Position numbers and translations under genes: made by a program. 64,000 nucleotides of DNA from Arthrobacter globiformis (GTDB lineage: Bacteria; Actinomycetota; Actinomycetes; Actinomycetales; Micrococcaceae): assembly GCF_030818015.1 (NCBI RefSeq), contig NZ_JAUSZX010000001.1, forward strand, positions 1,860,001-1,924,000. Direction: 5' to 3'. Shown piece after piece: positions 1 to 8,655 of this stretch (the stretch's first letter is position 1; the number at the start of each line of letters is the position of its first letter). Below the pieces are notes generated by a model. That model did not search any database. It had not been told where the DNA came from and worked only from the letters and a program-made list of their open reading frames with translations.

Positions 1-864
1 CCCCAGCAGGGTTACTCTGCGCCGGACGAGACTGCCCCGGCGCTGGTCAACATCGCCCCGCTGAGCGTCGCCGGCCGGCTCCGGGAAGGCCTGTTCGCCG
101 GGCATACAGTCGTGCTGACATCGGCCACTCTTGCCATCGGCTCTGCCTTCGAACCAGCGGCCGGCGGGTTGGGCCTGGTCGGGGACGGTGCGCCGAGCTG
201 GACCGGCGTCGACGTGGGTTCGCCCTTCGACTACCCCAGGCAGGGCATCCTCTACGTAGCAGGCCACCTGCCGAAACCGGGCCGTGGCACTTCGCCTGAG
301 GCCCTGGGCGAACTCGAGTCGCTCATCCGCGCCTCCGGCGGGGGAGCGCTTTGTCTGTTCTCCTCAAGGAGGGCGGCCGAGGAAGCCGCGGACGCCCTGC
401 GCACACGGCTGGATATCAGCATTCTTTGCCAGGGCGAATCCACCATGACGGCCCTGGTGAAGCAGTTTGCTGACGAGCCCGATACCTGCCTGTTCGGCAC
501 GATGTCACTGTGGCAGGGGGTCGACGTGCCAGGCGGGTCCTGCCGCCTGGTGGTCATTGACAGGATTCCCTTCCCGCGGCCGGACGATCCGCTGATGACC
601 GCGCGGTCCCGGGCCGTTGCCCAGGCCGGCGGCAACGGCTTCATGTCCGTATCCGCCACGCACGCGGCCATCAGGCTTGCCCAGGGGGCGGGACGGCTCA
701 TTCGGTCCACGAACGACAAGGGCGTTGTGGCCGTTCTCGATTCCCGGCTGTCCACCGAACGCTACGGCGGGTTCCTGCGCGCGGCCCTGCCGCCGTTCTG
801 GCCAACGACCGACCGGAAGACCGCCGTCGCGGCGCTGGAAAGGCTCGCCGGAGCGCAGGCGTAG
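1..864 (+). CDS. DinG/XPD-type ATP-dependent DNA helicase, C-terminal part (5' end outside window)
   Basis: The frame is open from base 1, so the N-terminus with the Walker A motif lies upstream of the window; 287 residues are visible. The fragment carries the C-terminal helicase domain: TSATL near visible residue 40, a motif V-like stretch WQGVDVPGGS followed by VVIDRIPFPRPDDP, and a motif VI-like QGAGRLIRS. That order is typical of DinG/XPD superfamily 2 helicases, which unwind DNA with ATP and often hold an Fe-S cluster in the missing part. It is convergent with lexA, with about 80 bases between them. The family is clear; DinG versus another XPD-like helicase cannot be settled from the C-terminus alone. 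Confidence 0.88.
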   Translation, partial: PQQGYSAPDETAPALVNIAPLSVAGRLREGLFAGHTVVLTSATLAIGSAFEPAAGGLGLVGDGAPSWTGVDVGSPFDYPRQGILYVAGHLPKPGRGTSPEALGELESLIRASGGGALCLFSSRRAAEEAADALRTRLDISILCQGESTMTALVKQFADEPDTCLFGTMSLWQGVDVPGGSCRLVVIDRIPFPRPDDPLMTARSRAVAQAGGNGFMSVSATHAAIRLAQGAGRLIRSTNDKGVVAVLDSRLSTERYGGFLRAALPPFWPTTDRKTAVAALERLAGAQA

Positions 865-942
865 CGAAAGCCCCGGGCTAAAGTGAACTGCCGCCCGGGG
901 GGCTCCTTGAAGGACGTTTCCGGGAGAGGAAGCCCGCGGTCG

Positions 943-1689
943 CTACAGCGAACGGAGTACGGAAACCACCTTGCCCATCACAACCGCGTGATCGCCGAGG
1001 ATGGGTTCGTACTGGGTGTTCTGCGGAAGCAGCCACGTGTGGCCGTCCCGCTGCCGGAAGGTCTTGACCGTTGCTTCGTCGTCGAGCAGCGCCGCGACGA
1101 TGTCCCCGTTGACCGCGTCGCTCTGCCGCCGGACCACTACCCAGTCTCCGTCGCAGATGGCGGCATCCACCATGGAGTCGCCTGCGACCCTGAGCATGAA
1201 CAGCTCGCCGTGGCCCACCAGCTGGCGGGGCAGCGGCATCAGGTCCTCCACCATCTGGTCCGCGAGGATGGGACCGCCGGCCGCGATCCGGCCTACCAGC
1301 GGGACCATTGCGGTGTCCATCGCGCTGGGCAGTTCGGACACGGCAGCGCCTGCCGTGCTCAGGGCCGGGGCCTTGTCCGCACCGCCGGATTTTGCCGTGC
1401 CTGCGTCCAGGGTGAGCGGCATCAGGACCTCCATGGCGCGCGGACGCTTGGGGTCACGCCGAAGGTAGCCAAGCTTTTCCAGCTGTGAGAGCTGATGGGT
1501 CACGCTGGACAGGCTGGCCAGGCCGACGGTGTCGCCGATTTCCCGCATCGACGGCGGATAGCCGTTCTCGTTGACCGAGCGCTGGATGGTTTCCAGGATC
1601 TTCTTCTGGCGGAGTGTAAGTCCCTTGGGGGTCCGCTGAGACCGCGGGCTGCGCTGGGGAGCCTTGCCGTCAGAGGCCTGTGCTGCCAT
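943..1689 (-). CDS. lexA: LexA, SOS-response transcriptional repressor
   Basis: LexA represses DNA-damage genes until RecA filaments trigger its self-cleavage. The N-terminal winged helix (about residues 25-90) contains [17 protein letters not shown] and [16 protein letters not shown]. The C-terminal S24 peptidase domain has the cleavage dipeptide Ala137-Gly138 (in [11 protein letters not shown]), nucleophile Ser172 (AGDSM) and general base Lys209 (EATVKTF). The linker between the domains is rather long. I chose ATG at 1689 because an AAAGG stretch lies 11 bases upstream; a TTG at 1698 is possible but sits too close to it. It is divergent from the LysM gene, with LexA-box palindromes between them that imply autoregulation. 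Confidence 0.97.
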   Translation of the reverse strand: MAAQASDGKAPQRSPRSQRTPKGLTLRQKKILETIQRSVNENGYPPSMREIGDTVGLASLSSVTHQLSQLEKLGYLRRDPKRPRAMEVLMPLTLDAGTAKSGGADKAPALSTAGAAVSELPSAMDTAMVPLVGRIAAGGPILADQMVEDLMPLPRQLVGHGELFMLRVAGDSMVDAAICDGDWVVVRRQSDAVNGDIVAALLDDEATVKTFRQRDGHTWLLPQNTQYEPILGDHAVVMGKVVSVLRSL

Positions 1690-1833
1690 GTTCGCCAACG
1701 CCTTTCCATTCCTCCCGGCCGCGGTAGCTGCAGTGGCCGGGAACTTCCGGCCTGAAAAATGTCAGACCCTGCTGATCAACTGCAGATGTGGTTGTTCTGT
1801 GATCTCCAACGTAGGCCAGCCATACGGCTTTTT

Positions 1834-1847
1834 CAAACATTTGTTCT
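1834..1847. promoter_or_regulatory. LexA box 1 (lexA side)
   Basis: CAAACATTTGTTCT matches the actinobacterial SOS palindrome CGAAC-N4-GTTCG with the right 4-base spacer and two arm mismatches. It lies about 145 bases upstream of the chosen lexA start, where an autoregulatory operator is expected. Confidence 0.7.
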
Positions 1848-1901
1848 AGCGAGTCTCGACTTAATTCGTTGATAGGTGCTAAAACTAGGAAAGGCAAAGT
1901 T

Positions 1902-1915
1902 CGAACATCTGTTCT
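1902..1915. promoter_or_regulatory. LexA box 2 (LysM-gene side)
   Basis: CGAACATCTGTTCT has only one arm mismatch to CGAAC-N4-GTTCG. It is the best LexA site in this intergenic region and lies about 85 bases upstream of the LysM gene start. Confidence 0.82.
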
Positions 1916-1941
1916 AGTGCGGGCCGCTTGTTAGCCCGGTG

Positions 1942-1960
1942 TTCGAACTGTTTGTTCGAA
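1942..1960. promoter_or_regulatory. Perfect inverted repeat resembling a LexA box but with a 5-base spacer
   Basis: TTCGAAC and GTTCGAA form exact 7-base arms around TGTTT. The arms are ideal LexA half-sites, but the spacer is one base longer than consensus, so the half-sites are rotated by about 36 degrees. It may be a weak or decayed site, or one for another dimeric regulator. It lies 38 bases before the LysM start codon. Confidence 0.5.
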
Positions 1961-1998
1961 CGCGAGGCAGTACAACTTGGTCCAGGAGGGCTCACGCC

Positions 1999-2541
1999 AT
2001 GTCAGCTTCAACAGCAGTCCAGTTCGCAGATCCCCATGGCCGTGCAACGGCTCAAGACGGTGTAGTGATCCACCTCAGTGCAGTCCGCCAGCGCAGTGCA
2101 GTGCGCGAACAAAGTGCACCCAGCGAACACAGTGCAGTACGCGAACACAGTGCAGTCCGCGAACGCAGTGAAGTGGGCCAGCGCGGCACGGTGCCTCCGT
2201 CCCGCGCAGCATCACGGCCGGGCAAGCCGCCGCGCCTTCGCCTCACCCGCCGAGGCCGGATTGTCCTGATCGGCCTGCCGCTTGTTCTGCTTGCCGCCGT
2301 GATTCTGTCCCTGGCGGGTCTCCTAAACTCGCCGGCCAAGGCTGCGGACAGCGCCAGCGGCCTGAGTGTCACGCCCGCAGTTTCGGTCACGGTGCAGCCC
2401 GGTGAATCGCTCTGGGCCATCGCCGGAAAAGTCGATCCGAACCGTGATCCCCGGGACGTGATCGCGGACATCGTCCAGCTCAACGACCTTCAGGCGGGGA
2501 AGGTCATGCCCGGCCAGCAGCTGTTTGTGCCGAACAAATAG
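1999..2541 (+). CDS. LysM-domain membrane protein, probable SOS-induced cell-wall/division effector
   Basis: A 180-residue protein started at ATG 1999, which follows an AGGAGG Shine-Dalgarno at 1984-1989. An upstream in-frame GTG at 1939 lacks such a site. The order is a cytoplasmic region with six hexapeptide repeats (about 27-62), a basic stretch, one transmembrane helix (about 87-109), and an extracytoplasmic LysM domain (about 128-178, with VQPGESLWAIAGK and MPGQQLFVP). Its position, divergent from lexA and behind LexA boxes, matches the LysM protein Rv2719c of Mycobacterium and the division suppressor DivS of Corynebacterium (established family context). A role in delaying division after DNA damage is therefore inferred. 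Confidence 0.85.
   Translation: MSASTAVQFADPHGRATAQDGVVIHLSAVRQRSAVREQSAPSEHSAVREHSAVRERSEVGQRGTVPPSRAASRPGKPPRLRLTRRGRIVLIGLPLVLLAAVILSLAGLLNSPAKAADSASGLSVTPAVSVTVQPGESLWAIAGKVDPNRDPRDVIADIVQLNDLQAGKVMPGQQLFVPNK
2077..2184 (+). repeat. Six in-frame 18-bp tandem repeats inside the LysM gene
   Basis: Six units of 18 bp encode variants of Ser-Ala-Val-Arg-Glu-His/Arg. The nucleotide units are still similar (AGTGCAGTNCGCGAAC core), so the expansion looks fairly recent. The repeat lies before the membrane helix, in the predicted cytoplasmic part. Confidence 0.85.
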
Positions 2542-2560
2542 CCTTGTGCCGAACAAATAG
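2525..2560 (+). repeat. Duplicated 17-bp segment spanning the LysM stop codon
   Basis: TTGTGCCGAACAAATAG occurs at 2525-2541, ending with the stop codon, and again exactly at 2544-2560. It is a local tandem duplication of the gene end; the second copy is non-coding. Confidence 0.9.
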
Positions 2561-2563
2561 GCC

Positions 2564-2595
2564 GGGCCATGCAAAATGCGTGGCCCCGATTTAGT
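2564..2595 (+). terminator. Probable terminator after the LysM gene
   Basis: GGGCCATGCA pairs with TGCGTGGCCC around an AAA loop (10 bp, one wobble). Only a short T-containing tail (CGATTTA) follows, so it is a weakly U-tailed hairpin. Confidence 0.6.
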
Positions 2596-2702
2596 TGGCC
2601 TGCACCCTCGGCATGAGTCGAACGGCCCCGAAACGCGGGCAGCTGCGGGTGGTTGCCGTGCGCTGGAACCGTCACAGTTTCCGGCCAGCCCTCCGGGATA
2701 CT

Positions 2703-2714
2703 TAAACTGACTAG
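2703..2714 (+). promoter_or_regulatory. -10 element for a leaderless hisC transcript
   Basis: TAAACT (2703-2708) is six bases before the hisC GTG, and no Shine-Dalgarno sequence intervenes. This TANNNT-N6-RTG layout is the usual signature of leaderless starts in actinobacteria. No clear -35 box is seen. Confidence 0.55.
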
Positions 2715-3833
2715 GTGACTGACCAGCTTGAGCGACTGAACCGACTGCCCCTGCGGACCAATCTGAGGGGGCTGTCCCCTTACGGCGCCCCGCAGCTTGA
2801 CGTTCCGATCCTGCTCAACGTCAACGAGAACACGCATGGCGTGCCCGCCGACGTGCGGGCGGCCATCACCGCGGCCGTAACCGAGGCCGCCGCCGGACTC
2901 AACCGGTACCCCGACCGCGAATTCACCGAACTCCGGGAGGCCCTGGCGGAATACCTCGGCCACGGGCTCAGCGCGGACAACCTCTGGGCAGCCAACGGCT
3001 CCAACGAGGTCCTCCAGCAGATCCTCCAGGCCTTCGGCGGCCCGGGCCGTTCGCTCCTGAGCTTCCCGCCGACGTACTCCATGTACCCGCTCCTCGCCAG
3101 CGGCACGGACACCGCCTACATCGCCGGCAGGCGCGCCGATGACTACGGCCTCAGCGCCGAGTCGGCCGCCAGCCAGGTGCGCGAACTCCAGCCCAACATC
3201 GTCTTCCTCTGCTCGCCCAACAACCCCACAGGCACGGGCCTGGGCCTGGATGTGGTGGAGGCCGTCTACGAGGCGGGCGAGGCCAGCCAGGCGGTCGTCG
3301 TCGTGGACGAGGCCTATCACGAGTTTGCGCACGACGGCACGCCCAGCGCTCTTACCCTGCTGCCCGGCCGGGAGCGGCTCATCGTCTCCCGGACCATGAG
3401 CAAGGCGTTCGCTCTTGCCGGCGCCCGCCTCGGTTACATGGCCGCAGCCCCGGAGGTGACCGACGCCCTGCGGCTGGTGCGCCTGCCCTACCACCTGTCG
3501 GCCGTCACGCAGGCTACTGCCCTGGCGGCGCTGCAGCACCGCGAGGCGCTCATGGCGGATGTCCAGGACATCAAGCGGCAGCGCGACCGGATTGTCGCTG
3601 AACTGACGCGGATGGGGCTGCGGCCCGCGGCGTCCGACTCCAACTACGTCTTCTTCGGCGGGCTGGAAAACCCCCATGAGGTCTGGCAGGAACTGCTGGA
3701 TGCAGGGGTGCTTGTCCGGGACGTGGGCATCGCCGGCCACCTGCGCGTCACGGCCGGTACTGAGACGGAAACCACAGCCTTCCTGGAAGCGCTGGAAAGC
3801 ATCCTGGCCCGGCAGGCCGCACTTCCGGCCTAA
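2715..3833 (+). CDS. hisC: Histidinol-phosphate aminotransferase
   Basis: A 372-residue fold-type I PLP aminotransferase that converts imidazole-acetol phosphate and glutamate to histidinol phosphate in histidine synthesis. Visible motifs are [16 protein letters not shown] (about 156-164), the PLP-ring Asp in [10 protein letters not shown], and [17 protein letters not shown] with the Schiff-base Lys at residue 230. The start is GTG behind a -10 element only, so the message is probably leaderless. It is the first gene of hisC-hisB-hisH-orf-priA. Length is normal for the family. HisC and aromatic aminotransferases are related, but the his context decides. Confidence 0.97.
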   Translation: MTDQLERLNRLPLRTNLRGLSPYGAPQLDVPILLNVNENTHGVPADVRAAITAAVTEAAAGLNRYPDREFTELREALAEYLGHGLSADNLWAANGSNEVLQQILQAFGGPGRSLLSFPPTYSMYPLLASGTDTAYIAGRRADDYGLSAESAASQVRELQPNIVFLCSPNNPTGTGLGLDVVEAVYEAGEASQAVVVVDEAYHEFAHDGTPSALTLLPGRERLIVSRTMSKAFALAGARLGYMAAAPEVTDALRLVRLPYHLSAVTQATALAALQHREALMADVQDIKRQRDRIVAELTRMGLRPAASDSNYVFFGGLENPHEVWQELLDAGVLVRDVGIAGHLRVTAGTETETTAFLEALESILARQAALPA

Positions 3834-3892
3834 ACTTGAATATGGACCAGGTCAGGTCCGCCCCCATCCTTCGTCAAAGGACATCTATCACC

Positions 3893-4519
3893 ATGAGCGA
3901 CACCGGAACCAAGGCTGCCGAGGCACGGATTGCCCGTATGGAGCGCGCCACCAGCGAATCTTCCGTGCTGGTGGAGATTAACCTCGACGGCACCGGAGTG
4001 TCGGACATCAGCACGTCGGTCCCGTTCTACGACCACATGCTGACGGCGCTGTGCAAGCACTCACTCATCGACATGACCGTCAAGGCCACCGGCGACACCC
4101 ACATTGACGTCCACCACACCGTCGAGGATGTTGCCATCACGTTCGGCGAGGTGCTGCGCACCGCCCTGGGCAACAAGGCAGGCATCCGCCGCTTCGGTGA
4201 GGCCACCGTGCCGCTGGACGAGGCCCTGGCGCACGCAGTCGTCGACGTCTCCGGCCGGCCCTACCTGGTGCACGGCGGCGAGCCCGCCGGGCAGGAGTAC
4301 CACCTGATCGGCGGCCACTTCACGGGATCGCTGACCCGGCACGTGTTCGAGGCAATCACGCTGCACGCCGGCATCTGCCTGCACATGAACGTCATCGCCG
4401 GCCGCGACCCGCACCACATCGTGGAAGCCCAGTTCAAGGCATTCGCGCGGGCTCTCCGTGCAGCCGTCGAGCCGGATCCCCGCGTCGAAGGCATTCCGTC
4501 CACCAAGGGAGCACTATGA
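3893..4519 (+). CDS. hisB: Imidazoleglycerol-phosphate dehydratase
   Basis: A 208-residue Mn-dependent dehydratase that makes imidazole-acetol phosphate, the HisC substrate. Typical motifs are [20 protein letters not shown] and the repeated-half counterpart [19 protein letters not shown] chose ATG 3893, preceded by an AAAGG at 3876-3880. A longer open frame starts at 3836, but its extra 19 residues are unlike HisB. It is the monofunctional form, without the histidinol phosphatase domain of enteric HisB. Its TGA overlaps the hisH ATG (ATGA), which suggests translational coupling. Confidence 0.97.
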   Translation: MSDTGTKAAEARIARMERATSESSVLVEINLDGTGVSDISTSVPFYDHMLTALCKHSLIDMTVKATGDTHIDVHHTVEDVAITFGEVLRTALGNKAGIRRFGEATVPLDEALAHAVVDVSGRPYLVHGGEPAGQEYHLIGGHFTGSLTRHVFEAITLHAGICLHMNVIAGRDPHHIVEAQFKAFARALRAAVEPDPRVEGIPSTKGAL

Positions 4520-5253
4520 CCGGCAAAGTACTGCGCGAGGGTGCGATCATCGATCCGTCGGCCACGCTGAAGCCGGTTTCCCCGGAGGGCAAGCCCACCG
4601 TCACCGTCCTTGACTACGGCTCCGGCAACGTCCGTTCGGCCGTGCGTGCCCTGGAACGTGCCGGTGCCGAGGTCATCCTGAGTTCCAAGCCCGAGGACGT
4701 GCTGAACGCCGACGGGCTGGTCGTTCCGGGCGTCGGCGCCTTCGAAACGGTCATGCGCGAGCTCAAGGCCGTTGATGGAATCCGGATGATCGGCCGCCGC
4801 GTTGCCGGCGGACGTCCGGTCCTCGGAATCTGCGTCGGCCTGCAGGTGCTCTTCGAGGCCGGCGTCGAACACGGGACCGAAGCCGAAGGCATGGGGGAGT
4901 GGCCCGGCAAGGTGGAGCTCCTCCCGGCCGAAGTGGTGCCGCACATGGGGTGGAACACCGTCAAGGTCCCGGAAGGCTCCCGGCTGTTCGACGGCGTCGA
5001 GGGCGAGCGCTTCTACTTTGTGCACTCCTACGGCGTCCAGAACTGGGACTTCGAGGTGATCCAGCCCCGGATGGCGCCACCCCTGGTCACGTGGTCCGAG
5101 CACGGTGGTCCCTTCATCGCCGCCGTGGAGAACGGCCCCCTCTGCGCCACCCAGTTCCACCCGGAGAAATCCGGTGACGCCGGCGCACGGCTGCTTAAAA
5201 ACTGGGTTGACGGGCTCCGCGGTCCGCATTCCCGGCAGCCGGCGGACGCCTAG
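4516..5253 (+). CDS. hisH: Imidazole glycerol phosphate synthase, glutaminase subunit
   Basis: A class I glutamine amidotransferase that feeds ammonia to HisF for imidazole ring closure. The triad is visible: nucleophile Cys106 in LGICVGLQV, and His215 and Glu217 in QFHPEKSG. The N-terminus carries about 28 residues before the usual [10 protein letters not shown] start of HisH. Because the ATG overlaps the hisB stop codon (ATGA), this longer start is likely real, but an internal start cannot be excluded. The cyclase partner HisF is not in the window. Confidence 0.96.
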   Translation: MTGKVLREGAIIDPSATLKPVSPEGKPTVTVLDYGSGNVRSAVRALERAGAEVILSSKPEDVLNADGLVVPGVGAFETVMRELKAVDGIRMIGRRVAGGRPVLGICVGLQVLFEAGVEHGTEAEGMGEWPGKVELLPAEVVPHMGWNTVKVPEGSRLFDGVEGERFYFVHSYGVQNWDFEVIQPRMAPPLVTWSEHGGPFIAAVENGPLCATQFHPEKSGDAGARLLKNWVDGLRGPHSRQPADA

Positions 5254-5412
5254 ATGTGGTCAATCCTCCTGATGGGGCTGGCCGGCCTCCTGGTGGGCGG
5301 TGGTCTGTCCTTCAGGCAGCAGCGCAAGCCGCTCTGGATCCAGATCGGTTTCTACGTGCTGGCCGCCATGTCGCTGCTGGCCGCCTACCTGCTGACCCTT
5401 CCCGGCAAATAG
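5254..5412 (+). CDS. 52-residue membrane protein of unknown function inside the his cluster
   Basis: The ATG directly follows the hisH TAG with no gap. The protein starts MWSILLMGLAGLLVGGG, has a polar Arg/Gln/Lys turn (SFRQQRKPLW), then a second hydrophobic stretch (IQIGFYVLAAMSLLAAYLL) and ends TLPGK. Two transmembrane helices with a short positive loop are therefore predicted, so both termini would face outward. Zero-distance coupling to hisH and continuation into priA on the same strand support a real gene. I do not recognise the family and assign no function. Confidence 0.7.
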   Translation: MWSILLMGLAGLLVGGGLSFRQQRKPLWIQIGFYVLAAMSLLAAYLLTLPGK

Positions 5413-5489
5413 CCATCTAACCCGCCGTGTGCGCCGCAGTAGACGGCGCACACGGGAACCAGCGCCTACAAGAACTGAGGAAATCTCCG

Positions 5490-6236
5490 ATGACCAGCCA
5501 AAACGAGCTGCCGGTACTTGAACTGCTTCCCGCCGTCGACGTCGTGAACGGCCAGGCCGTCCGCCTGGTCCAGGGCGAGGCCGGCAGCGAGACAAGCTAC
5601 GGAACGCCGCTGGAGGCGGCGCTCAACTGGCAGCAGCAGGGCGCGGAATGGGTCCACCTGGTGGATCTGGACGCTGCCTTCGGACGCGGCTCAAACGCGG
5701 ACCTGCTGCGCGAAGTGGTGGGCCGGCTGGACATCAAAGTCGAGCTCTCCGGCGGGCTCCGGGACGATGAATCCCTGGAAAAGGCGCTGGACCTGGGCGT
5801 CGCCCGGGTAAACCTCGGCACCGCCGCCCTGGAGAACCCGGACTGGACCGCGCGGGCCATCGATCGCTTCGGTGACCGGATCGCCGTCGGCCTGGACGTC
5901 CGGGGAACCACTCTCGCCGGCCGCGGCTGGACCAAGGAAGGCGGGGACCTGTGGGACGTGCTGGGCCGCCTCGAAGAGGCCGGCTGCGCACGCTACGTTG
6001 TTACGGACGTGACCAAGGACGGCACCCTGCAGGGGCCAAACGTTGAACTCCTGCGGCAGATGGTGGAGAAGACCGGCAAGCCCGTGGTGGCCTCCGGTGG
6101 CATTTCCAGCCTTGATGACCTGAAAGTCCTGCGCTCCCTGGTGCCGCTCGGCGTCGAAGGCGCCATTGTTGGCAAGGCCCTGTATGCCGGCGCCTTCACG
6201 CTGCCCGAGGCCCTCGACGTCGCCGGACGACGCTAG
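5490..6236 (+). CDS. priA: PriA, bifunctional HisA/TrpF phosphoribosyl isomerase
   Basis: A 248-residue (beta-alpha)8 isomerase. The HisA reaction isomerises ProFAR in histidine synthesis; actinobacterial PriA enzymes also act on phosphoribosylanthranilate for tryptophan, since many lack a separate trpF. Visible are [19 protein letters not shown] with the catalytic Asp, [21 protein letters not shown], and the second catalytic region [17 protein letters not shown] 5490 is preceded by a GAGGAAA Shine-Dalgarno at 5477-5483; the longer frame from 5427 adds unrelated residues. Dual activity is inferred from taxonomy. Confidence 0.94.
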   Translation: MTSQNELPVLELLPAVDVVNGQAVRLVQGEAGSETSYGTPLEAALNWQQQGAEWVHLVDLDAAFGRGSNADLLREVVGRLDIKVELSGGLRDDESLEKALDLGVARVNLGTAALENPDWTARAIDRFGDRIAVGLDVRGTTLAGRGWTKEGGDLWDVLGRLEEAGCARYVVTDVTKDGTLQGPNVELLRQMVEKTGKPVVASGGISSLDDLKVLRSLVPLGVEGAIVGKALYAGAFTLPEALDVAGRR

Positions 6237-6245
6237 GGCCTCGCC

Positions 6246-7157
6246 GTGACCGAGTACCAGCGCAATTCCGCGGACGGCGGCATACCGGGCGCGGACCTGC
6301 CGCCGGCACGTCGGCTGCCCGGTCACATCGAGGCCGCCCTCGCCGGGGCCGGTGGCGCCACCGATTCGGCGGGACAGCCCTGGGCCGGGCGCAGCCTCGC
6401 CGGTGACGACGCCAAAATACACAACTTCGAGGACGACGACGGCACGGCCGACGCCGGCTATCTCACCGCACTCTCTGCTCTTGTTGCTGGCGACGGCGAC
6501 GAGGCCGCGGTGGTTGCCTCGCTGGCCACCGCCCGTGTCTTTGTCCCAGTGGTGGCACAGTTGGCGGAGGAAGCCGAGGGCGCGCACGGCGTGCACGCCG
6601 ATAAGCAGGCCGACATGGCGCTGGTGACGCTCAAGGCGCCCGACGGCCGCCTCGCCATGCCCGTGTTCACTTCGGCAGCAGCCTTGGCGGCGTGGCACCC
6701 GGAGGCGCGGCCCGTGGCCGTTTACGCCGCGAGGGCAGCCCTGTCCGCCGTCGCCGAAGGCGCCGAGCTGCTGGTCGTGGACCCCGGTTCCGAAGTGACC
6801 TTCGTGGTCAGGCGCCCCGGCGTGTGGGCCCTCGCGCAGCAGCGGCAGTGGGTGCCGGCCTACCTGGACACCGAGCTGGCCGCGGTGCTGCGCGCCGGAG
6901 CGGACGGTAAACCCGCAGTCCGCGGCCTCGAGGTCCTTCCCGGCGGGGGAGTCGCCACCACCACCGCCTCAGGCAGCCGCGTCGATGGCGGCGGAGCCGG
7001 ACCGGAACTGCGGGTGGTGCTCTACCTGGAGGACGGACTTGATGCAGCCGCGGTCCAGGCCCTCGTTGCCAGACTCCAGGCCGAGTGGAGCCGGAATGTA
7101 TTGTTTGGTGAGCGCGTTGATTCGATCGAAGTCAAGCTAAGGCGCGCCGCGCAGTAG
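6246..7157 (+). CDS. SseB-family protein
   Basis: A 303-residue cytoplasmic protein with the SseB N-terminal-like domain: FVPVVAQ, DMALVTLKAPDGRLAMPVFTS and a ...VYAARAALSAVAEG... region ending in LLVVDPGSE. The C-terminal half (about 200-303) resembles the second SseB domain. It starts at GTG 6246, ten bases after priA, on the same strand. SseB-like proteins are widespread in actinobacterial his clusters, but I know no firm biochemical role. The N-terminal 60 residues are low in similarity and rich in Ala, Gly and Asp. Confidence 0.82.
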   Translation: MTEYQRNSADGGIPGADLPPARRLPGHIEAALAGAGGATDSAGQPWAGRSLAGDDAKIHNFEDDDGTADAGYLTALSALVAGDGDEAAVVASLATARVFVPVVAQLAEEAEGAHGVHADKQADMALVTLKAPDGRLAMPVFTSAAALAAWHPEARPVAVYAARAALSAVAEGAELLVVDPGSEVTFVVRRPGVWALAQQRQWVPAYLDTELAAVLRAGADGKPAVRGLEVLPGGGVATTTASGSRVDGGGAGPELRVVLYLEDGLDAAAVQALVARLQAEWSRNVLFGERVDSIEVKLRRAAQ

Positions 7158-7216
7158 CCGCCGGGCCTGTGGGGTCCGTTCCGGTGCTGTCCGGCGGCGG
7201 AACTGAGGACCCACCT

Positions 7217-8515
7217 GTGAATTTCAGCCTGTACCGGGAGCTGCTGGCCATTCGGCCTATCCGCCGGCTCCTGGCGGTCGGCATGATTGCCCGCATTCCC
7301 CATTCGGCGGCGGGCGTCCTGCTGACCCTGCACATCGTCCTGACCCTCGGCGAGGGCTATGCGGCCGCTGGTACGGCAGCGGCGGTGATGACCATCGGGA
7401 TCGCGCTCGGCGCACCTTGGCGCGGCCGCCGGGTGGATACGGTGGGCCTGCGGACGGCCCTGATACCTTCCGTGATTTCGGAAACTGTCATCTGGTCCGT
7501 CGTGCCGCACGTCTCCTACCAGTGGCTGCTGCCCCTCGTGTTTGTCGGCGGCCTGCTGACGCTTCCCATTTTCAGCGTGGTACGGCAGTCCCTGGGGGTC
7601 CTGGCGGACGGGGACCAGCGCAGGACAGCGTTCGCGCTGGACGCGGTCAGCACCGAGCTGGTGTTCATGATCGGCCCGGCCGCGGGTGCTGTTGTGGCCA
7701 CGAGCGGCCATTCCGTGCTGGGGCTGACCGCCGTCGGTGTCTCGACGTCGCTGGCCGGGCTCTTCCTGATGTGGTTCAACCCGCCCACCCGCAGTGCTGT
7801 CCGCAACGAATCCTGCGAGGCGGACCAGCAGGAAGCCGCAGAGGTAGCCGTTGTGGCCGCCGCGCCCGCGCACCTGCAGGAAGCTGCGGCTGAACTCCGT
7901 CCGGCGGCTGCGGGCAGCAGGGGGCGGGCAGTCCTGAGGCGCAGGGTGGCCCGCAGCTTCGGCTGGTTCACCGCAGGTGTGGCCGCGGTGTTCGCCGTCG
8001 CCGCCGGCGCCGGCATGGTGCTCAGCGGCACCGATGTGGGAATCGTGGCTGCCCTGGAAACCGGCGGCCACCAGGGCGAGATCGGGGTGGTGTTCCTCTT
8101 CTGGTGCGCCGCCTCGGTGGTCGGCGGCCTTGTCTACGGCGCGATGCACCGGCCCGTTTCACCGATTCTCCTGCTGCTGGGCATGGCTGCCCTGACCATT
8201 CCAATGGGCTTTGCCACCGACACGCTGACCCTCAGCCTGTTGTCGCTGATGCCGGGGCTCCTCTGTGCGCCGGTCCTTTCGGCAGCCTCCGAGAAGGTGG
8301 CCGAACTGGTCGACGAGGCCAGGCGGGGCGAGGCCATGGGCTGGTACGGGTCCGCGCTGACCGCCGGCGTGGCACTGGGGGCCCCGCTGGCCGGACTTTT
8401 CATCGACAGCATTGGCGCGGCGGGAGGCTTCGTGTCCGTCGGGGTGGCAGGGGTGCTGCTCTGCGTCGTCGGGCTTGTCCTGCAGCAGCGGCGCCGCCGC
8501 GCCGCCACATCCTGA
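7217..8515 (+). CDS. MFS transporter
   Basis: About 432 residues with two blocks of hydrophobic helices and a hydrophilic Ala/Glu/Arg-rich central loop (about residues 190-255), the usual two six-helix halves of a major facilitator. It starts RELLAIRPIRRLLAVGMIARIPHSA and ends with a cytoplasmic QQRRRRAATS tail. I chose GTG 7217 (VNFSLYREL) because of a GAGGAC at 7205-7210; an in-frame GTG at 7169 would add 16 non-membrane residues. The substrate cannot be read. It follows the SseB gene closely and may share its transcript. Confidence 0.85.
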   Translation: MNFSLYRELLAIRPIRRLLAVGMIARIPHSAAGVLLTLHIVLTLGEGYAAAGTAAAVMTIGIALGAPWRGRRVDTVGLRTALIPSVISETVIWSVVPHVSYQWLLPLVFVGGLLTLPIFSVVRQSLGVLADGDQRRTAFALDAVSTELVFMIGPAAGAVVATSGHSVLGLTAVGVSTSLAGLFLMWFNPPTRSAVRNESCEADQQEAAEVAVVAAAPAHLQEAAAELRPAAAGSRGRAVLRRRVARSFGWFTAGVAAVFAVAAGAGMVLSGTDVGIVAALETGGHQGEIGVVFLFWCAASVVGGLVYGAMHRPVSPILLLLGMAALTIPMGFATDTLTLSLLSLMPGLLCAPVLSAASEKVAELVDEARRGEAMGWYGSALTAGVALGAPLAGLFIDSIGAAGGFVSVGVAGVLLCVVGLVLQQRRRRAATS

Positions 8516-8603
8516 CGGTCCGGGTTTCCTAGGGACGAGGTTTCGTTGGGAAGAGGTTCCGGTGGGAAGGCCTTCCGCCGGAAGTGCCCCCAGGCGGCAA
8601 AAA

Positions 8604-8644
8604 CGACGGCGGGCCGGCCCCGAAGAGCCGGCCCGCCGCCGTCG
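8604..8644. terminator. Bidirectional terminator between the MFS and DUF1844 genes
   Basis: CGACGGCGGGCCGGC and GCCGGCCCGCC-GCC-GTCG form a strong GC-rich stem of at least 11 bp around CCCGAAGA. A-rich sequence lies to the left (GGCAAAAAC), which gives a U-tract on the minus transcript. It serves two convergent genes. Confidence 0.75.
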
Positions 8645-8655
8645 AAATACAATCT

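Noticed and set aside
883..1488. 201-residue plus-strand ORF opposite lexA
   Set aside because: It is antisense to a clear LexA frame and has no recognisable domain.
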